Of a DNA stretch of 64,000 nucleotides, positions 1 to 9,279 are shown piece by piece; position 1 is the first letter of the stretch, and every line of letters starts with the position of its first letter. Position numbers and translations under genes: made by a program. The stretch comes from Bacteroidaceae bacterium (GTDB lineage Bacteria > Bacteroidota > Bacteroidia > Bacteroidales > Bacteroidaceae), in assembly GCA_900771425.1 (NCBI GenBank), contig CAAGNV010000060.1, forward strand, positions 10,604 through 74,603, given 5' to 3'. The notes beneath the pieces are model-generated. The model did no database searches. It was not told the origin of the DNA and worked only from the letters and a program-made list of their open reading frames with translations.

Positions 1-1
1 A

Positions 2-1303
2 CAGGTCTATATCACCCGCGACGACATCTGCCCTGACGAAAACAAGGACATGTACAACGTAGTGTTCAAGAAACTGCTCGACCTCGGCGACTTCATCGGA
101 ATCCGCGGTTTCGTGTTCCGCACACAGACCGGACAGGTCAGCGTACACGCCAAGGAACTCACCATACTTGCCAAGAGCCTGCGCCCACTGCCAGTAGTCA
201 AGGAGAAGGACGGACAGGTATATGACGCCTTTGCCGACCCAGAACTCCGCTACCGCCAGCGCTACGTCGACCTCATCGTCAACAACGGTGTGAAGGACAC
301 ATTCCTCAAGCGTGCCACCATCATACGCACCATGCGCCGCGTGTTCGACGAAGCCGGATTCACCGAAGTAGAGACACCAATCCTGCAGCAGATAGCAGGC
401 GGAGCAAGCGCACGTCCGTTCATCACACACCACAACTCACTGGGCGTTGACCTCTACCTACGCATCGCAACCGAACTCTACCTGAAACGACTCATCGTAG
501 GCGGATTCGAAGGAGTATATGAAATCGGACGCAACTTCCGCAACGAAGGCATGGACCGCAGCCACAACCCAGAGTTCACATGCATGGAACTCTACGTCAG
601 CTACAAGGACTACAACTGGATGATGACATTCACCGAGAACCTGCTCGAGACCATCTGTCTGGCAGTCAACGGCACGACCGAAGTCAAGGTAGGCGACAAC
701 ATCGTCAGCTTCAAGGCACCATACCGCCGACTCCCTATCCTCGACGCCATCAAGGAGAAGACAGGACACGACCTCAGCACCATGACCGAAGACGAGATGC
801 GCAAGATAGCCAAGGACCTCGGCGTAGAAGACACCGACAAGATGGGACGCGGCAAACTCATCGACGAGATATTCGGCGAGACATGCGAAGGCACATTCAT
901 ACAGCCTACATTCATCACCGACTACCCAGTCGAGATGTCACCACTCACCAAGATGCACCGTTCAAAGCCAGGACTCACCGAGCGATTCGAACTCATGGTC
1001 AACGGCAAGGAACTCGCCAACGCATACTCTGAGCTCAATGACCCTATCGACCAGGAAGAACGATTCATCGAGCAGATGCGACTCGCTGACAAGGGCGACG
1101 ACGAAGCAATGGTCATCGACCACGACTTCCTACGTGCACTCCAGTACGGCATGCCGCCTACATCAGGCATAGGCATAGGCATCGACCGACTCGCCATACT
1201 CATGACAGGCCAGCCAACCATTCAGGAAGTACTCCTCTTCCCTACCATGAAGCCAAAGACAACAGCTTCAGCCGAAAAGACAGAAGAAGACAAGACCGAA
1301 TAA
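2..1303 (+). CDS. lysS: Lysyl-tRNA synthetase, class II (5' end outside window)
   Basis: This enzyme charges tRNA-Lys with lysine in the cytosol. The reading frame is open from base 2, so the N-terminal part lies upstream of the window; the first ATG, at 50, is internal. The end of the anticodon-binding OB fold is visible ([17 protein letters not shown]), followed by the class II catalytic core. Motif 2 appears as [15 protein letters not shown] and motif 3 as [11 protein letters not shown]. About 25 Lys/Glu/Thr-rich residues follow motif 3. gpsA starts 12 bp downstream, so the two are probably co-transcribed, as in other Bacteroidales. Confidence 0.96.
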   Translation, partial: QVYITRDDICPDENKDMYNVVFKKLLDLGDFIGIRGFVFRTQTGQVSVHAKELTILAKSLRPLPVVKEKDGQVYDAFADPELRYRQRYVDLIVNNGVKDTFLKRATIIRTMRRVFDEAGFTEVETPILQQIAGGASARPFITHHNSLGVDLYLRIATELYLKRLIVGGFEGVYEIGRNFRNEGMDRSHNPEFTCMELYVSYKDYNWMMTFTENLLETICLAVNGTTEVKVGDNIVSFKAPYRRLPILDAIKEKTGHDLSTMTEDEMRKIAKDLGVEDTDKMGRGKLIDEIFGETCEGTFIQPTFITDYPVEMSPLTKMHRSKPGLTERFELMVNGKELANAYSELNDPIDQEERFIEQMRLADKGDDEAMVIDHDFLRALQYGMPPTSGIGIGIDRLAILMTGQPTIQEVLLFPTMKPKTTASAEKTEEDKTE

Positions 1304-1315
1304 CCCAACCCCGAT

Positions 1316-2320
1316 ATGCAATTTACAAGTCCAGGTCGAGTGGCAGTCATCGGAGGCGGCAGCTGGGCAACAGCCATCGCCAAGATAGTGATGCGACACG
1401 AAGAAAAGATCAACTGGTACATGCGCCGCGACGACCGCATCGAGGAGTTCAAGCAACTCGGGCACAACCCGGGCTACCTCACCATGCAGCAATTCGACGT
1501 GAGCCGCATCAACTTCTCGTCCGACCTCAACAAAATCATCGAACAGTCCGACACACTCATCTTCGTCACACCATCGCCATACCTGAAGGGACACCTCAAG
1601 AAACTCCGTGCCAGCATACGCGAGAAGATGATATGCATAGCCATCAAGGGTATCGTGCCCGACGACAACGTCACCGTATCACAATATTTCCAGCAGGCCT
1701 TCAACATACCGGCCGACCACCTCGCGGTCATCGGAGGACCAAGCCACGCCGAAGAAGTAGCAATGGACAAACTATGCTACCTCACCATCGGATGCACCAA
1801 TCCTGACAACGCACGCATGGTTGCCGACATGTTGACCAACAAGTACGTCAAGACGTCAGTGTCGAACGACATCGAGGGCATCGAGTACAGCTCCGTACTG
1901 AAAAACGTATATGCCATAGCGGCAGGCATGTGCCACGGACTGGGCTACGGCGACAACTTCCAGGCAGTACTCGTAGCCAACGCAGCACAGGAGATGGACC
2001 GCTTCCTACAAAACGTAGAACAGGAATGCAAGCGCGACGTAATCAAAACCGCATACCTCGGCGACTTGCTCGTGACCATGTATTCCACATTCTCCCGCAA
2101 CCGTACGTTCGGTACCTTGATTGGACGCAACTATAGTGTGAAGTCTGCTCAGCTGGAAATGGAAATGATTGCCGAAGGTTATTACGGCACATTCTGCATG
2201 AAGCAAATCAACCGTCGCTACCATGTCAACATGCCAATACTCGATGCCATGTACAACATCCTATACGAGGGCATCGACCCTAAGGTTGAAATAAAACTGC
2301 TCAGCGACACATTCAGATAA
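1316..2320 (+). CDS. gpsA: NAD(P)-dependent glycerol-3-phosphate dehydrogenase
   Basis: GpsA reduces dihydroxyacetone phosphate to sn-glycerol-3-phosphate, the backbone for phospholipid synthesis. The 334-residue protein starts with a Rossmann dinucleotide motif (VAVIGGGSWATAIAKI). It carries the family segments VTPSPYLKGHL, IKGI, IGGPSHAEEV and EYSSVLKNVYAIAAG; the Lys of the last is the expected catalytic residue. Length is normal for the family. It follows lysS after 12 bp and ends before a strong terminator. In many Bacteroidales pgi comes next; here a convergent carbonic anhydrase gene follows instead. Confidence 0.96.
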   Translation: MQFTSPGRVAVIGGGSWATAIAKIVMRHEEKINWYMRRDDRIEEFKQLGHNPGYLTMQQFDVSRINFSSDLNKIIEQSDTLIFVTPSPYLKGHLKKLRASIREKMICIAIKGIVPDDNVTVSQYFQQAFNIPADHLAVIGGPSHAEEVAMDKLCYLTIGCTNPDNARMVADMLTNKYVKTSVSNDIEGIEYSSVLKNVYAIAAGMCHGLGYGDNFQAVLVANAAQEMDRFLQNVEQECKRDVIKTAYLGDLLVTMYSTFSRNRTFGTLIGRNYSVKSAQLEMEMIAEGYYGTFCMKQINRRYHVNMPILDAMYNILYEGIDPKVEIKLLSDTFR

Positions 2321-2367
2321 AGAAACGCCACGGACAATACGTCACAGGCGTTACGTCGTCAAGACAA

Positions 2368-2413
2368 AAGAACTTCCAGATACATGAGAGTGCTCATGTG
2401 CCTGGAAGTTCTT
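2368..2413 (+). terminator. Terminator of the lysS-gpsA operon
   Basis: A long near-perfect hairpin has AAGAACTTCCAG on the left and CTGGAAGTTCTT on the right, with ACATGAG/CTCATGT pairing inside. It is followed by GTTTTGT. It lies 47 bp after the gpsA stop. Confidence 0.85.
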
Positions 2414-2485
2414 GTTTTGTGCTGGATGCCGGCAGCGACACCCATTCCTATTTACTAATAGGTGTGTTCTATAAATTCACCTTAT

Positions 2486-3049
2486 TTACCTATTTGCAGT
2501 CAGAGAACCGTCACTGATGACAGTCTCGCTCACCTCGGGCTTATACCAGTCCTTATACATGATGTAGTGCTGTGCGATGCCCTGGTTGAGTTCCTTCGCC
2601 TGTTCGGGGTCAACCTTCTTGATGAACTTGGCAGGTACGCCTCCCCACAGTTCGCCGTCGCCCACCTGCGTATTCTTCAGCACAAGCGCTCCGGCAGCGA
2701 TGATTGCACCCTCGCCGATGACAGCATTGTCGAGAATCGTGGCACCCATGCCGATGAGTGCGCACGACTTGACCGTACAGCCGTGGAGCGTCACGTTATG
2801 ACCGATGGTCACGTCGTCGCCGATTTCCATCGCCGCCTTCTGGTACAGGGTGTGGAGGCACGAGCCGTCCTGTATGTTCACACGGTTGCCGATACGTATG
2901 TAGTTCACGTCGCCGCGCACCACCGCATTGAACCATACCGTGCACTGGTCGCCCATCGTCACGTCGCCTACAATCGTTGCATTCTCGCTGAAATAGCAGT
3001 CCTTCCCCCACTTCGGGGTCAGGCCGCATACTGTCTTTATCAGAGCCAT
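2486..3049 (-). CDS. Gamma-class carbonic anhydrase family protein (left-handed beta-helix)
   Basis: This 187-residue hexapeptide-repeat protein belongs to the gamma-carbonic anhydrase/YrdA/PaaY group, whose members form trimers with metal at the subunit interface. Hexapeptide turns run through most of the length (IVGDVTMGD, IGDDVTIGHNV, VIGEGAIIAAGALV). Three histidines fit the metal-ligand pattern, in CLH, IGHN and TLHGC. Family members hydrate CO2, but many have no proven activity, so the substrate is uncertain. It is convergent with gpsA and divergent from sufS. Confidence 0.88.
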   Translation of the reverse strand: MALIKTVCGLTPKWGKDCYFSENATIVGDVTMGDQCTVWFNAVVRGDVNYIRIGNRVNIQDGSCLHTLYQKAAMEIGDDVTIGHNVTLHGCTVKSCALIGMGATILDNAVIGEGAIIAAGALVLKNTQVGDGELWGGVPAKFIKKVDPEQAKELNQGIAQHYIMYKDWYKPEVSETVISDGSLTANR

Positions 3050-3078
3050 TGTCGTTTGCTGTTTTGAATAATCATCTG

Positions 3079-3086
3079 CAAAGGTA
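3079..3086 (-). promoter_or_regulatory. -7 box of the carbonic anhydrase gene
   Basis: Read on the minus strand this is TACCTTTG, a match to the Bacteroidetes -7 consensus TAnnTTTG, 30 bp before the start codon. No clear TTTG -33 box was seen at the usual spacing. Confidence 0.5.
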
Positions 3087-3150
3087 GTGAAATTCTCGCG
3101 CTTGGCTATGCTTATATTGGATTTTTAACTCTTAATCTTTAATTTATTCG

Positions 3151-3158
3151 TATCTTTG
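3151..3158 (+). promoter_or_regulatory. -7 box of sufS
   Basis: TATCTTTG matches the Bacteroidetes -7 consensus and lies 28 bp before the sufS ATG. The upstream DNA is AT-rich (ACTCTTAATCTTTAATTT), without an unambiguous -33 box. Confidence 0.6.
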
Positions 3159-3186
3159 CAGTCGAAATGTAAAACCACTGACGATT

Positions 3187-4377
3187 ATGTATGATGTTTC
3201 AACGATAAGGGCCGACTTCCCGATACTCAGCCGTACGGTTTACGACAAGCCGCTCATCTACCTCGACAACGCTGCCACGACGCAGAAGCCACGCTGTGTG
3301 ATCGACGCCATCAGCGACGAATACTGCAACGTGAATGCCAACGTACACCGCGGAGTACACTTCCTGTCACAGCGTGCCACCGACCTGCACGAACAGTCGC
3401 GCGAGACGGTACGACGGTTCATCGGGGCGAAGTCAACAGCCGAAATCATCTTCACGCGCGGCACTACCGAGAGCATCAACCTGCTGGCATCGTGCCTGCG
3501 TCAGGCCACCGACCGCCGCGAGGTCATCGTCTCCACCCTCGAGCACCACTCCGACATAGTGCCATGGCAACTCAACGGATTCACCGTACGCCCGATACCG
3601 ATGGCAGACGACGGCACGCCCGACCTCGAAGCCTACCGCCAGATGTTCACCGACGACACTGCCCTCGTGGCAGTCACACAGGTGTCGAACGTACTCGGAA
3701 CCGCCAACCCAGTGGATGACATAATCAGGATAGCACACGGCAACGGCGTGGAAGTACTCATCGACGGCGCACAGTCAACCCCACACATGGCAGTCGATGT
3801 CAGTCAGATGGACTGCGACTACTTCGCCTTCAGCGGTCACAAGATATACGGTCCGACAGGTGTCGGCGTGCTGTATGGGCGCGAGCGACTGCTCGACAGC
3901 CTCCCACCTTATCAGGGAGGCGGCGAGATGATCAAGAACGTCAGTTTCAGCCATACCACCTTCAACGAACTGCCATATAAGTTCGAGGCAGGCACACCCG
4001 ACTACGTAGGAACGCATGCATTGGCAGTGGCGCTCGACTATGTGTCGGCACTCGGCATGGACTCCATTCACCGTCATGAGCAGGAACTATGTCGATACGC
4101 ACTCGAGCAGATGAACACCATCGACGGAATGAAGATTTACGGAGCACCCACAGCCGGTCCTATCAGTTTCAAGGTAGGCGACATCCACCACCTCGACCTC
4201 GGCACGCTGCTCGACCGTCTGGGCATTGCCATACGTACCGGCCACCACTGCGCAGAACCACTCATGCACCGCCTGGGCATCGAAGGCACTGCCCGCGCCT
4301 CGTTCGGACTCTATAACACGAAGGAAGAAATCGACCGATTCGTAGCAGGCATCCGCCGCGTAGCAATGATGTTCTAA
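3187..4377 (+). CDS. sufS: Cysteine desulfurase, SufS type
   Basis: SufS removes sulfur from cysteine as a persulfide for Fe-S cluster assembly and uses pyridoxal phosphate. The 396-residue protein shows the PLP lysine in SGHKIYGPTG (Lys219) and the persulfide cysteine in RTGHHCAEPLMHR (Cys355). The N-terminal substrate segment YLDNAATTQKP is typical of class II NifS/SufS enzymes. In many Bacteroidetes sufS follows sufBCD; here it stands alone with its own promoter and terminator, so the scaffold genes must be elsewhere. Confidence 0.94.
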   Translation: MYDVSTIRADFPILSRTVYDKPLIYLDNAATTQKPRCVIDAISDEYCNVNANVHRGVHFLSQRATDLHEQSRETVRRFIGAKSTAEIIFTRGTTESINLLASCLRQATDRREVIVSTLEHHSDIVPWQLNGFTVRPIPMADDGTPDLEAYRQMFTDDTALVAVTQVSNVLGTANPVDDIIRIAHGNGVEVLIDGAQSTPHMAVDVSQMDCDYFAFSGHKIYGPTGVGVLYGRERLLDSLPPYQGGGEMIKNVSFSHTTFNELPYKFEAGTPDYVGTHALAVALDYVSALGMDSIHRHEQELCRYALEQMNTIDGMKIYGAPTAGPISFKVGDIHHLDLGTLLDRLGIAIRTGHHCAEPLMHRLGIEGTARASFGLYNTKEEIDRFVAGIRRVAMMF

Positions 4378-4452
4378 GCCGAACAGTCGCCGTCAGGCAT
4401 ATCTCTCCGTAATATCACATATAACCGTAGCCTCACACCAACAGTTCCGATT

Positions 4453-4606
4453 CCAGTCCCAAGCAGGTGGGACTCCAGTCCCAGCCAAGTGGGACTGCAG
4501 TACCAAGCAGGTGGGACTGGCGTACCAAGCAGGTGGGACTGGCGTACCGAGCAGGAAGTACTCCAGTACCGAGCAGGAAGTACTGGCGTAAGAAGCAGGT
4601 GTTACA
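4453..4606 (+). repeat. Family A array: seven 22-bp hairpin units
   Basis: Seven units of exactly 22 bp lie end to end after sufS. The core of the commonest unit is the hairpin AGTCCCAAGCAGGTGGGACT, with 7-bp arms and a 6-nt loop. Later units keep the loop AGCAGG but change both arms together: AGTCC/GGACT becomes AGTAC/GTACT, and the last unit has GTAA/TTAC. No unique spacer separates the units, so this is not a CRISPR. Related arrays lie at 23903-24034 and 48684-48749. Confidence 0.93.
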
Positions 4607-4650
4607 ACCGACGTGTGCAATTAACCCAGCGATAGTTGAATGAACCAATA

Positions 4651-4683
4651 AAAAAAACTTCCCCTTACGAGGGAAGTTTTTTT
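4651..4683. terminator. Bidirectional terminator between sufS and rnc
   Basis: AAAAAAACTTCCC pairs with GGGAAGTTTTTTT around a short loop. The A and T runs on both sides allow termination from either strand, fitting the convergent genes sufS (+) and rnc (-). Confidence 0.9.
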
Positions 4684-4724
4684 ATCTGCAGAGTCATTTG
4701 CAAGACAAGTGTATTGCCACATTG

Positions 4725-5540
4725 TCATTCCTGCTTCTGTTCCTGGCTTATGGCATTCTGTTCCTTTGCCTTCTTGTTGGCAGTACGGGCATCGAAGAGT
4801 TTGTTGACGAAACCGACGTCGCCCTGTACTTTCTTCAGGGCCGAGTGTGCTGCGCCCTGATGACTGTCCTTCTTGCTGTAGCCCACGCCCTTGCCGCAGA
4901 ACACGCCTTCGATGAAGACCTCGCTGAAGAACTTTGAGGCATTGTCTTCCTTGGTTTCCTTCACCTCGAACACTATCTTGAGTTGGTGCTTCTGACACCA
5001 CTCGATGAGTTTGCTCTTGAAGTTGGCATCGGTTGACGATATCTTTTCGATGTCGAGGTACTTGGCAAATATCACTTCTTCCATGAACTGATAGCAGAAC
5101 CGATAGCCACGGTCGAGGTATATGGCACCGATGAATGCCTCGAAGGCATTGCCGTTGAGCGAACTGTGGCGCGTGAGTTGCAGGTTGTTGCTGTGGAGTA
5201 CCAGTTTGTCGAGACCTATGGTTACGGCCAGTTGGTTCAGAGTCTCACGGCATACGAGTTTGCTGCGCAGCGTGGTGAGGAACCCTTCCTGACGCTTGGT
5301 ATATTTCTTGTAGAGTATGTCGGCAACGACGGCACCGAGCACTGCATCGCCCAGAAACTCCAGACGTTCGTTGTTGACATTGCCCCGCCCTGCATCATGG
5401 CACGACCGGTGGCGCAATGCCGTCTGATAGAGTTTCAGTCGGTGGGGATAGAACCCCATGATATTATATAAGTTAAGATAAGGCTCTTTATCTTTATAGA
5501 ACGAGAGCCTTATCTTATCTATGTTATTGCGTAGTCGCAT
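4725..5540 (-). CDS. rnc: Ribonuclease III
   Basis: RNase III cuts double-stranded RNA and matures rRNA precursors. The 271-residue protein has the catalytic signature NNERLEFLGDAVLGAVVAD near residue 57, with the Glu and Asp that bind Mg2+. A double-stranded-RNA-binding domain follows in the last third (region around FKSKLIEWCQKHQLKI). The tail is Lys/Gln/Glu-rich. It lies 6 bp downstream of fabF on the same strand, the acpP-fabF-rnc order common in Bacteroidetes. The N-terminus (MRLRNNIDKIRL) is typical for the phylum. Confidence 0.94.
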   Translation of the reverse strand: MRLRNNIDKIRLSFYKDKEPYLNLYNIMGFYPHRLKLYQTALRHRSCHDAGRGNVNNERLEFLGDAVLGAVVADILYKKYTKRQEGFLTTLRSKLVCRETLNQLAVTIGLDKLVLHSNNLQLTRHSSLNGNAFEAFIGAIYLDRGYRFCYQFMEEVIFAKYLDIEKISSTDANFKSKLIEWCQKHQLKIVFEVKETKEDNASKFFSEVFIEGVFCGKGVGYSKKDSHQGAAHSALKKVQGDVGFVNKLFDARTANKKAKEQNAISQEQKQE

Positions 5541-5546
5541 ATATAT

Positions 5547-6809
5547 TTACTTGTACTTTTTGAATACCACGCAGGCATTATGACCGCCAAAGCCGAATGT
5601 GTTGCTGATAGCGGCATTGACAGTGCGCTGCTGAGCCTTGCCGAACGTGAAGTTGAGTTTGTAGTCGATCTCTTCGTCCTCGTCGCCTTCGGCATGGTTG
5701 ATGGTAGGCGGCACGATGTCCTCCTTCACTGCCAGCACGGTTGCCATGGCCTCGATGGCTCCGGCAGCACCGAGAAGGTGACCGGTCATCGACTTGGTAG
5801 AACTGATATTGAGGCGGTATGCATCGTCGCCGAATACAGCCTGAATGGCCTTCACTTCAGAGATGTCGCCCACGTGTGTCGATGTACCGTGGACGTTGAT
5901 GTAGTCGATGTCCGACGGTTGCATCCCGGCGTCCTTGAGTGCTCGCTGCATGACGAGTTTTGCTCCGTAGCCTTCAGGGTGTGACGCTGTGATGTGGTGA
6001 GCATCGGCTGACATGCCGGCACCTGCCACTTCGGCATAAATCTTTGCTCCGCGTGCGAGTGCATGCTCCAGTTCCTCAAGTACGAGTATAGTGCTTCCCT
6101 CGCCCACTACGAATCCGTCGCGGCTGGCGCTGAACGGACGGCTTGCGCCTTCAGGGTCGTCGTTGCGTGTCGAAAGTCCGTGCAGTGCGTTGAATCCGCC
6201 GATGCCTGCCGGCCATATTGCTGACTCCGTTCCGCCTGTGACGATGGCATTGGCCTTGCCGAGGCGTATGAGGTTGAAAGCGTCAGCGATGGCATTAGAA
6301 CTTGACGCACAGGCTGATGAGCATACGTAGTTCGGTCCGCGCAGTCCAAACTCAATCGACACGAGTCCGGACGGCATGTCGGCAATCATCTTAGGGATGA
6401 AGAACGGATTGTAGCGTGGTCCTTGTTCTGCTCCGTTGACTGCGAAGTTGCCTGCTTCCTCCTCGAAGGTATGAAGACCTCCGATACCTACGCCCAGGAT
6501 GACACCGATCTCGTCCTTGTCCTCCTCGTCGAGGTTCATGCCGCTGTCGGCAATGGCTTCGCGTGCTGCAACGAGTGCAAACTGCTGACATATATCCAGT
6601 TTGCGTGCTTCCTTGCGGTCGAAGTACTGTGCAGGGTCGAATCCCTTGACTTCGCATGCAAACTGTGTCTTGAACTGTGATGCGTCGAAATGTGTGATTG
6701 GAGCGGCGCCGCTCACGCCGTTCTTCATGTTTTCCCATGTCTCGGTTGCCGTCAATCCGATTGGAGACACGGATCCAATTCCTGTTACTACTACTCTTTT
6801 TAATTCCAT
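5547..6809 (-). CDS. fabF: Beta-ketoacyl-ACP synthase II
   Basis: FabF condenses malonyl-ACP with a growing acyl-ACP in fatty acid elongation. The 420-residue protein has the complete Cys-His-His triad: the nucleophile in VCSSACASSSNAI, the first His in NVHGTSTHVGD and the second in SMTGHLLGAAG. The ending GFGGHNACVVFKKYK is characteristic. It sits between acpP and rnc. The 197-bp gap after acpP holds a large inverted repeat that may fold in the mRNA and affect how much fabF is made relative to acpP. Confidence 0.97.
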   Translation of the reverse strand: MELKRVVVTGIGSVSPIGLTATETWENMKNGVSGAAPITHFDASQFKTQFACEVKGFDPAQYFDRKEARKLDICQQFALVAAREAIADSGMNLDEEDKDEIGVILGVGIGGLHTFEEEAGNFAVNGAEQGPRYNPFFIPKMIADMPSGLVSIEFGLRGPNYVCSSACASSSNAIADAFNLIRLGKANAIVTGGTESAIWPAGIGGFNALHGLSTRNDDPEGASRPFSASRDGFVVGEGSTILVLEELEHALARGAKIYAEVAGAGMSADAHHITASHPEGYGAKLVMQRALKDAGMQPSDIDYINVHGTSTHVGDISEVKAIQAVFGDDAYRLNISSTKSMTGHLLGAAGAIEAMATVLAVKEDIVPPTINHAEGDEDEEIDYKLNFTFGKAQQRTVNAAISNTFGFGGHNACVVFKKYK

Positions 6810-6885
6810 AGTCGGTTGCTTACAATTGGATGAAATGGTGCCCGTCTATCCTTCACAAATATTCTGACACCTATATATATATAAA

Positions 6886-6988
6886 AGACCATTTACAATT
6901 TACCATTCGACGGGGAGCGCTCACGCGGAGCGTCTCGTGTGTGACCCAGACAAGTCTGGCATCACCAATGGTAAATGGTAAATGGTCT
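6886..6988. repeat. 103-bp inverted-repeat element between acpP and fabF
   Basis: Two 22-bp arms (6886-6907 and 6967-6988) are reverse complements with one mismatch. They begin AGACCATTTAC and end GTAAATGGTCT. The 59-bp interior holds smaller self-complementary parts, for example CAGAC/GTCTG. The arms are built of the AATGGTAAATGGT type of microsatellite often seen in Bacteroidetes intergenic DNA. In the acpP-fabF transcript it would form one large hairpin. Confidence 0.85.
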
Positions 6989-7006
6989 AAATAGTTGCTA
7001 ATGCTA

Positions 7007-7243
7007 TTATTTTGCGTTGTTCTCGATGTAAGCGATTGCGTCACCTACTGAAGAAATCTTTTCGGCAGCTTCGTCTGGGATATTGATGTTGAATGCCTTT
7101 TCGAATTCCATGATGAGTTCAACTGTGTCGAGTGAGTCTGCACCGAGGTCGTTTGTGAAACTTGCTTCTGGCTTAACTTGTGATTCGTCAACGCCGAGTT
7201 TTTCAACGATAATGGCTTTTACTCTTGATTCAATTTCTGACAT
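7007..7243 (-). CDS. acpP: Acyl carrier protein
   Basis: AcpP carries acyl intermediates on a phosphopantetheine arm during fatty acid synthesis. I chose the ATG at 7243, giving a 78-residue protein starting [17 protein letters not shown]; the longer frame to 7309 adds 22 residues unlike the family. The modified serine is Ser37 in [11 protein letters not shown]. The protein is acidic, as expected. It is first in the acpP-fabF-rnc group. Confidence 0.97.
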   Translation of the reverse strand: MSEIESRVKAIIVEKLGVDESQVKPEASFTNDLGADSLDTVELIMEFEKAFNINIPDEAAEKISSVGDAIAYIENNAK

Positions 7244-7306
7244 AATTTCTTTTGTTTTTAAAATGTTAATGTATGTTAGTTCAAATTCATGTTCGCATTT
7301 CGGCGA

Positions 7307-7314
7307 CAAAGTTA
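7307..7314 (-). promoter_or_regulatory. -7 box of acpP
   Basis: On the minus strand this reads TAACTTTG, matching TAnnTTTG, 63 bp before the chosen acpP start. It lies inside the frame of the longer ACP start, which supports the shorter protein. Confidence 0.6.
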
Positions 7315-7435
7315 ATCAATTTCCTCGTATTATTACCATAATTGTCCAACAAAAAACTCATTTCCTGCACTTTTTCAATTGTTGTGAGCAAAAAATGAGT
7401 TTAATTGTTGTCTTTATTGTACACCGAGGTACTAT

Positions 7436-9244
7436 TTAGGCTTCGTTCTTGTTCAAGCGTTTGCGCTCCAGGTGGTCGAGTATCACCTTACGGATTCGCA
7501 TGCTCTTCGGTGTCACTTCGACGTATTCGTCACCCTTGATGTATTCGAGTGCTTCTTCGAGCGAGAGTTGTACCGGAGGTATGATTCGGGCCTTCTCGTC
7601 AGTTCCTGATGCACGGGTGTTGGTGAGCTGCTTTGCCTTGGTCACGTTGACAACCAAGTCGTTCTCATGTACGTGTTCTCCGACTACCTGACCTGCATAT
7701 ACCGTATCTTGCGGGAAGATGAAGAACTTACCGCGGTCCTGCAGGTGGTCGAGTGCGTAGGCAAATGCGGTTCCGCCCTCGAGTGCTATCATTGAGCCGT
7801 TGGTGCGTCGTGTCATCTCGCCCTTGAATGGCTGGTACTCCTTGAAACGGTGTGCCATGATGGCTTCGCCCTGGCTGGCAGTGAGCACGTTGGTACGCAG
7901 TCCGATGATGCCGCGTGACGGTATTTCGAATTCGATGTTTACACGGTCGTCCTGTGCTTCCATGCTTAGCATGTCGCCCTTACGGCGGGTAACCATATCG
8001 ATCATCTTGCTGGAGAATTCCTGTGGCACGTTGATGGTGAGTTCCTCGATTGGCTCGCACTTCTGACCGTTGATTTCCTTGTAGATTACCTGTGGCTGAC
8101 CTACCTGGAGTTCGTAGCCTTCGCGGCGCATGGTCTCGATGAGGACCGAGAGGTGAAGGACGCCACGTCCGCTTACTATCCATTGGTCGGTTGCACCTTC
8201 CTTCTGCTCGACGCGCAGCGCGAGGTTCTTCTCGAGTTCGCGCTGGAGGCGTTCGTGTATGTGACGGCTTGTGCAGAACTTGCCTTCCTTGCCGAAGAAC
8301 GGTGAGTTGTTGATCGTGAAGAGCATGGACATTGTAGGCTCGTCAATTGAGATTGTCGGCAGAGCCTCAGGTTCCTCGAAGTCAGTGATGGTGTCGCCGA
8401 TTTCGAAGTTGCTGAGTCCGATGACAGCGCAGATGTCGCCGCTTGTCACTTCGGTAGCAGCACGGTGTCCCATGCCTTCGAACGTATGGAGTTCCTTGAT
8501 TTTTGTCTTTTCCTGAGTTCCGTCGCGGTGGCAGATGGTGATGTTCTGACCGTTGCGCAGTGTGCCTCGGTGTACGCGTCCGACTGCTATACGGCCTGTA
8601 TAAGTCGAATAGTCGAGCGACGTGATGAGCATCTGCGGTGTGCCTTCGAGTCGCTGCGGAGCAGGTATGGTGTTGATGATTGTGTCGAGCAAGTATGTGA
8701 TGTCACCTGTAGGCGTGTTCCAGTCTTCGCCCATCCAGCCGTTCTTGGCAGAACCGTAAACTACGGGGAAGTCGAGTTGTTCCTCGGTGGCATTGAGGCT
8801 GCACATGAGGTCGAACACCATTTCATATACTTCTTCAGGTCGGCAGTTTGGCTTATCGACCTTATTGACTACCACTACTGGCTTCAGACCAATCTCGAGT
8901 GCTTTCTGCAGTACGAAACGTGTCTGCGGCATTGGGCCTTCGAATGCGTCAACGAGCAGGATGCAGCCGTCGGCCATGTTGAGGACGCGCTCCACTTCTC
9001 CACCGAAGTCGCTGTGTCCCGGAGTATCTATGACATTGATCTTGGTGTCCTTATATACGATGGACACGTTCTTTGAGAGGATCGTTATACCTCGTTCGCG
9101 CTCCAGTTCGTTGTTGTCGAGAATGAGTTCTCCTGTCTCCTGACCCTGGCGGAAGAGGTTTCCGGCCGCAAGCATCTTGTCAACCAGAGTTGTCTTTCCG
9201 TGGTCAACGTGTGCGATGATTGCAATGTTTCTAATGTCTTGCAT
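7436..9244 (-). CDS. typA: Ribosome-associated GTPase TypA/BipA
   Basis: TypA is a translational GTPase related to EF-G that binds the ribosome and helps assembly and stress adaptation. The start at 9244 gives MQDIRNIAIIAHVDHGKTT, the usual N-terminus; an ATG 30 bp upstream is in frame but less likely. The G domain shows the P-loop AHVDHGKTT, DTPGHSDF and NKVDKP. Domain II, the EF-G-like domains and the BipA-specific C-terminal region with TPKSMRIRKVIL follow. Length (602 residues) is normal. Confidence 0.96.
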   Translation of the reverse strand: MQDIRNIAIIAHVDHGKTTLVDKMLAAGNLFRQGQETGELILDNNELERERGITILSKNVSIVYKDTKINVIDTPGHSDFGGEVERVLNMADGCILLVDAFEGPMPQTRFVLQKALEIGLKPVVVVNKVDKPNCRPEEVYEMVFDLMCSLNATEEQLDFPVVYGSAKNGWMGEDWNTPTGDITYLLDTIINTIPAPQRLEGTPQMLITSLDYSTYTGRIAVGRVHRGTLRNGQNITICHRDGTQEKTKIKELHTFEGMGHRAATEVTSGDICAVIGLSNFEIGDTITDFEEPEALPTISIDEPTMSMLFTINNSPFFGKEGKFCTSRHIHERLQRELEKNLALRVEQKEGATDQWIVSGRGVLHLSVLIETMRREGYELQVGQPQVIYKEINGQKCEPIEELTINVPQEFSSKMIDMVTRRKGDMLSMEAQDDRVNIEFEIPSRGIIGLRTNVLTASQGEAIMAHRFKEYQPFKGEMTRRTNGSMIALEGGTAFAYALDHLQDRGKFFIFPQDTVYAGQVVGEHVHENDLVVNVTKAKQLTNTRASGTDEKARIIPPVQLSLEEALEYIKGDEYVEVTPKSMRIRKVILDHLERKRLNKNEA

Positions 9245-9271
9245 ATTCTTTTTACCTTTTGAAATCGGCTG

Positions 9272-9279
9272 CAAAGGTA
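9272..9279 (-). promoter_or_regulatory. -7 box of typA
   Basis: The minus strand reads TACCTTTG, 27 bp before the chosen typA ATG. The -33 element is not clear. Confidence 0.5.

Noticed and set aside
2462..3067. 201-codon frame opposite the carbonic anhydrase gene
   Set aside because: The minus strand encodes a clear hexapeptide-repeat protein; the plus frame is its shadow.
4453..4606. Possible CRISPR array
   Set aside because: Units follow each other without unique spacers and no cas gene is in the window.
4433..4648. Open frames across the 22-bp array on the minus strand
   Set aside because: They only translate the repeats; 22-bp units shift frame each time and no family resemblance exists.
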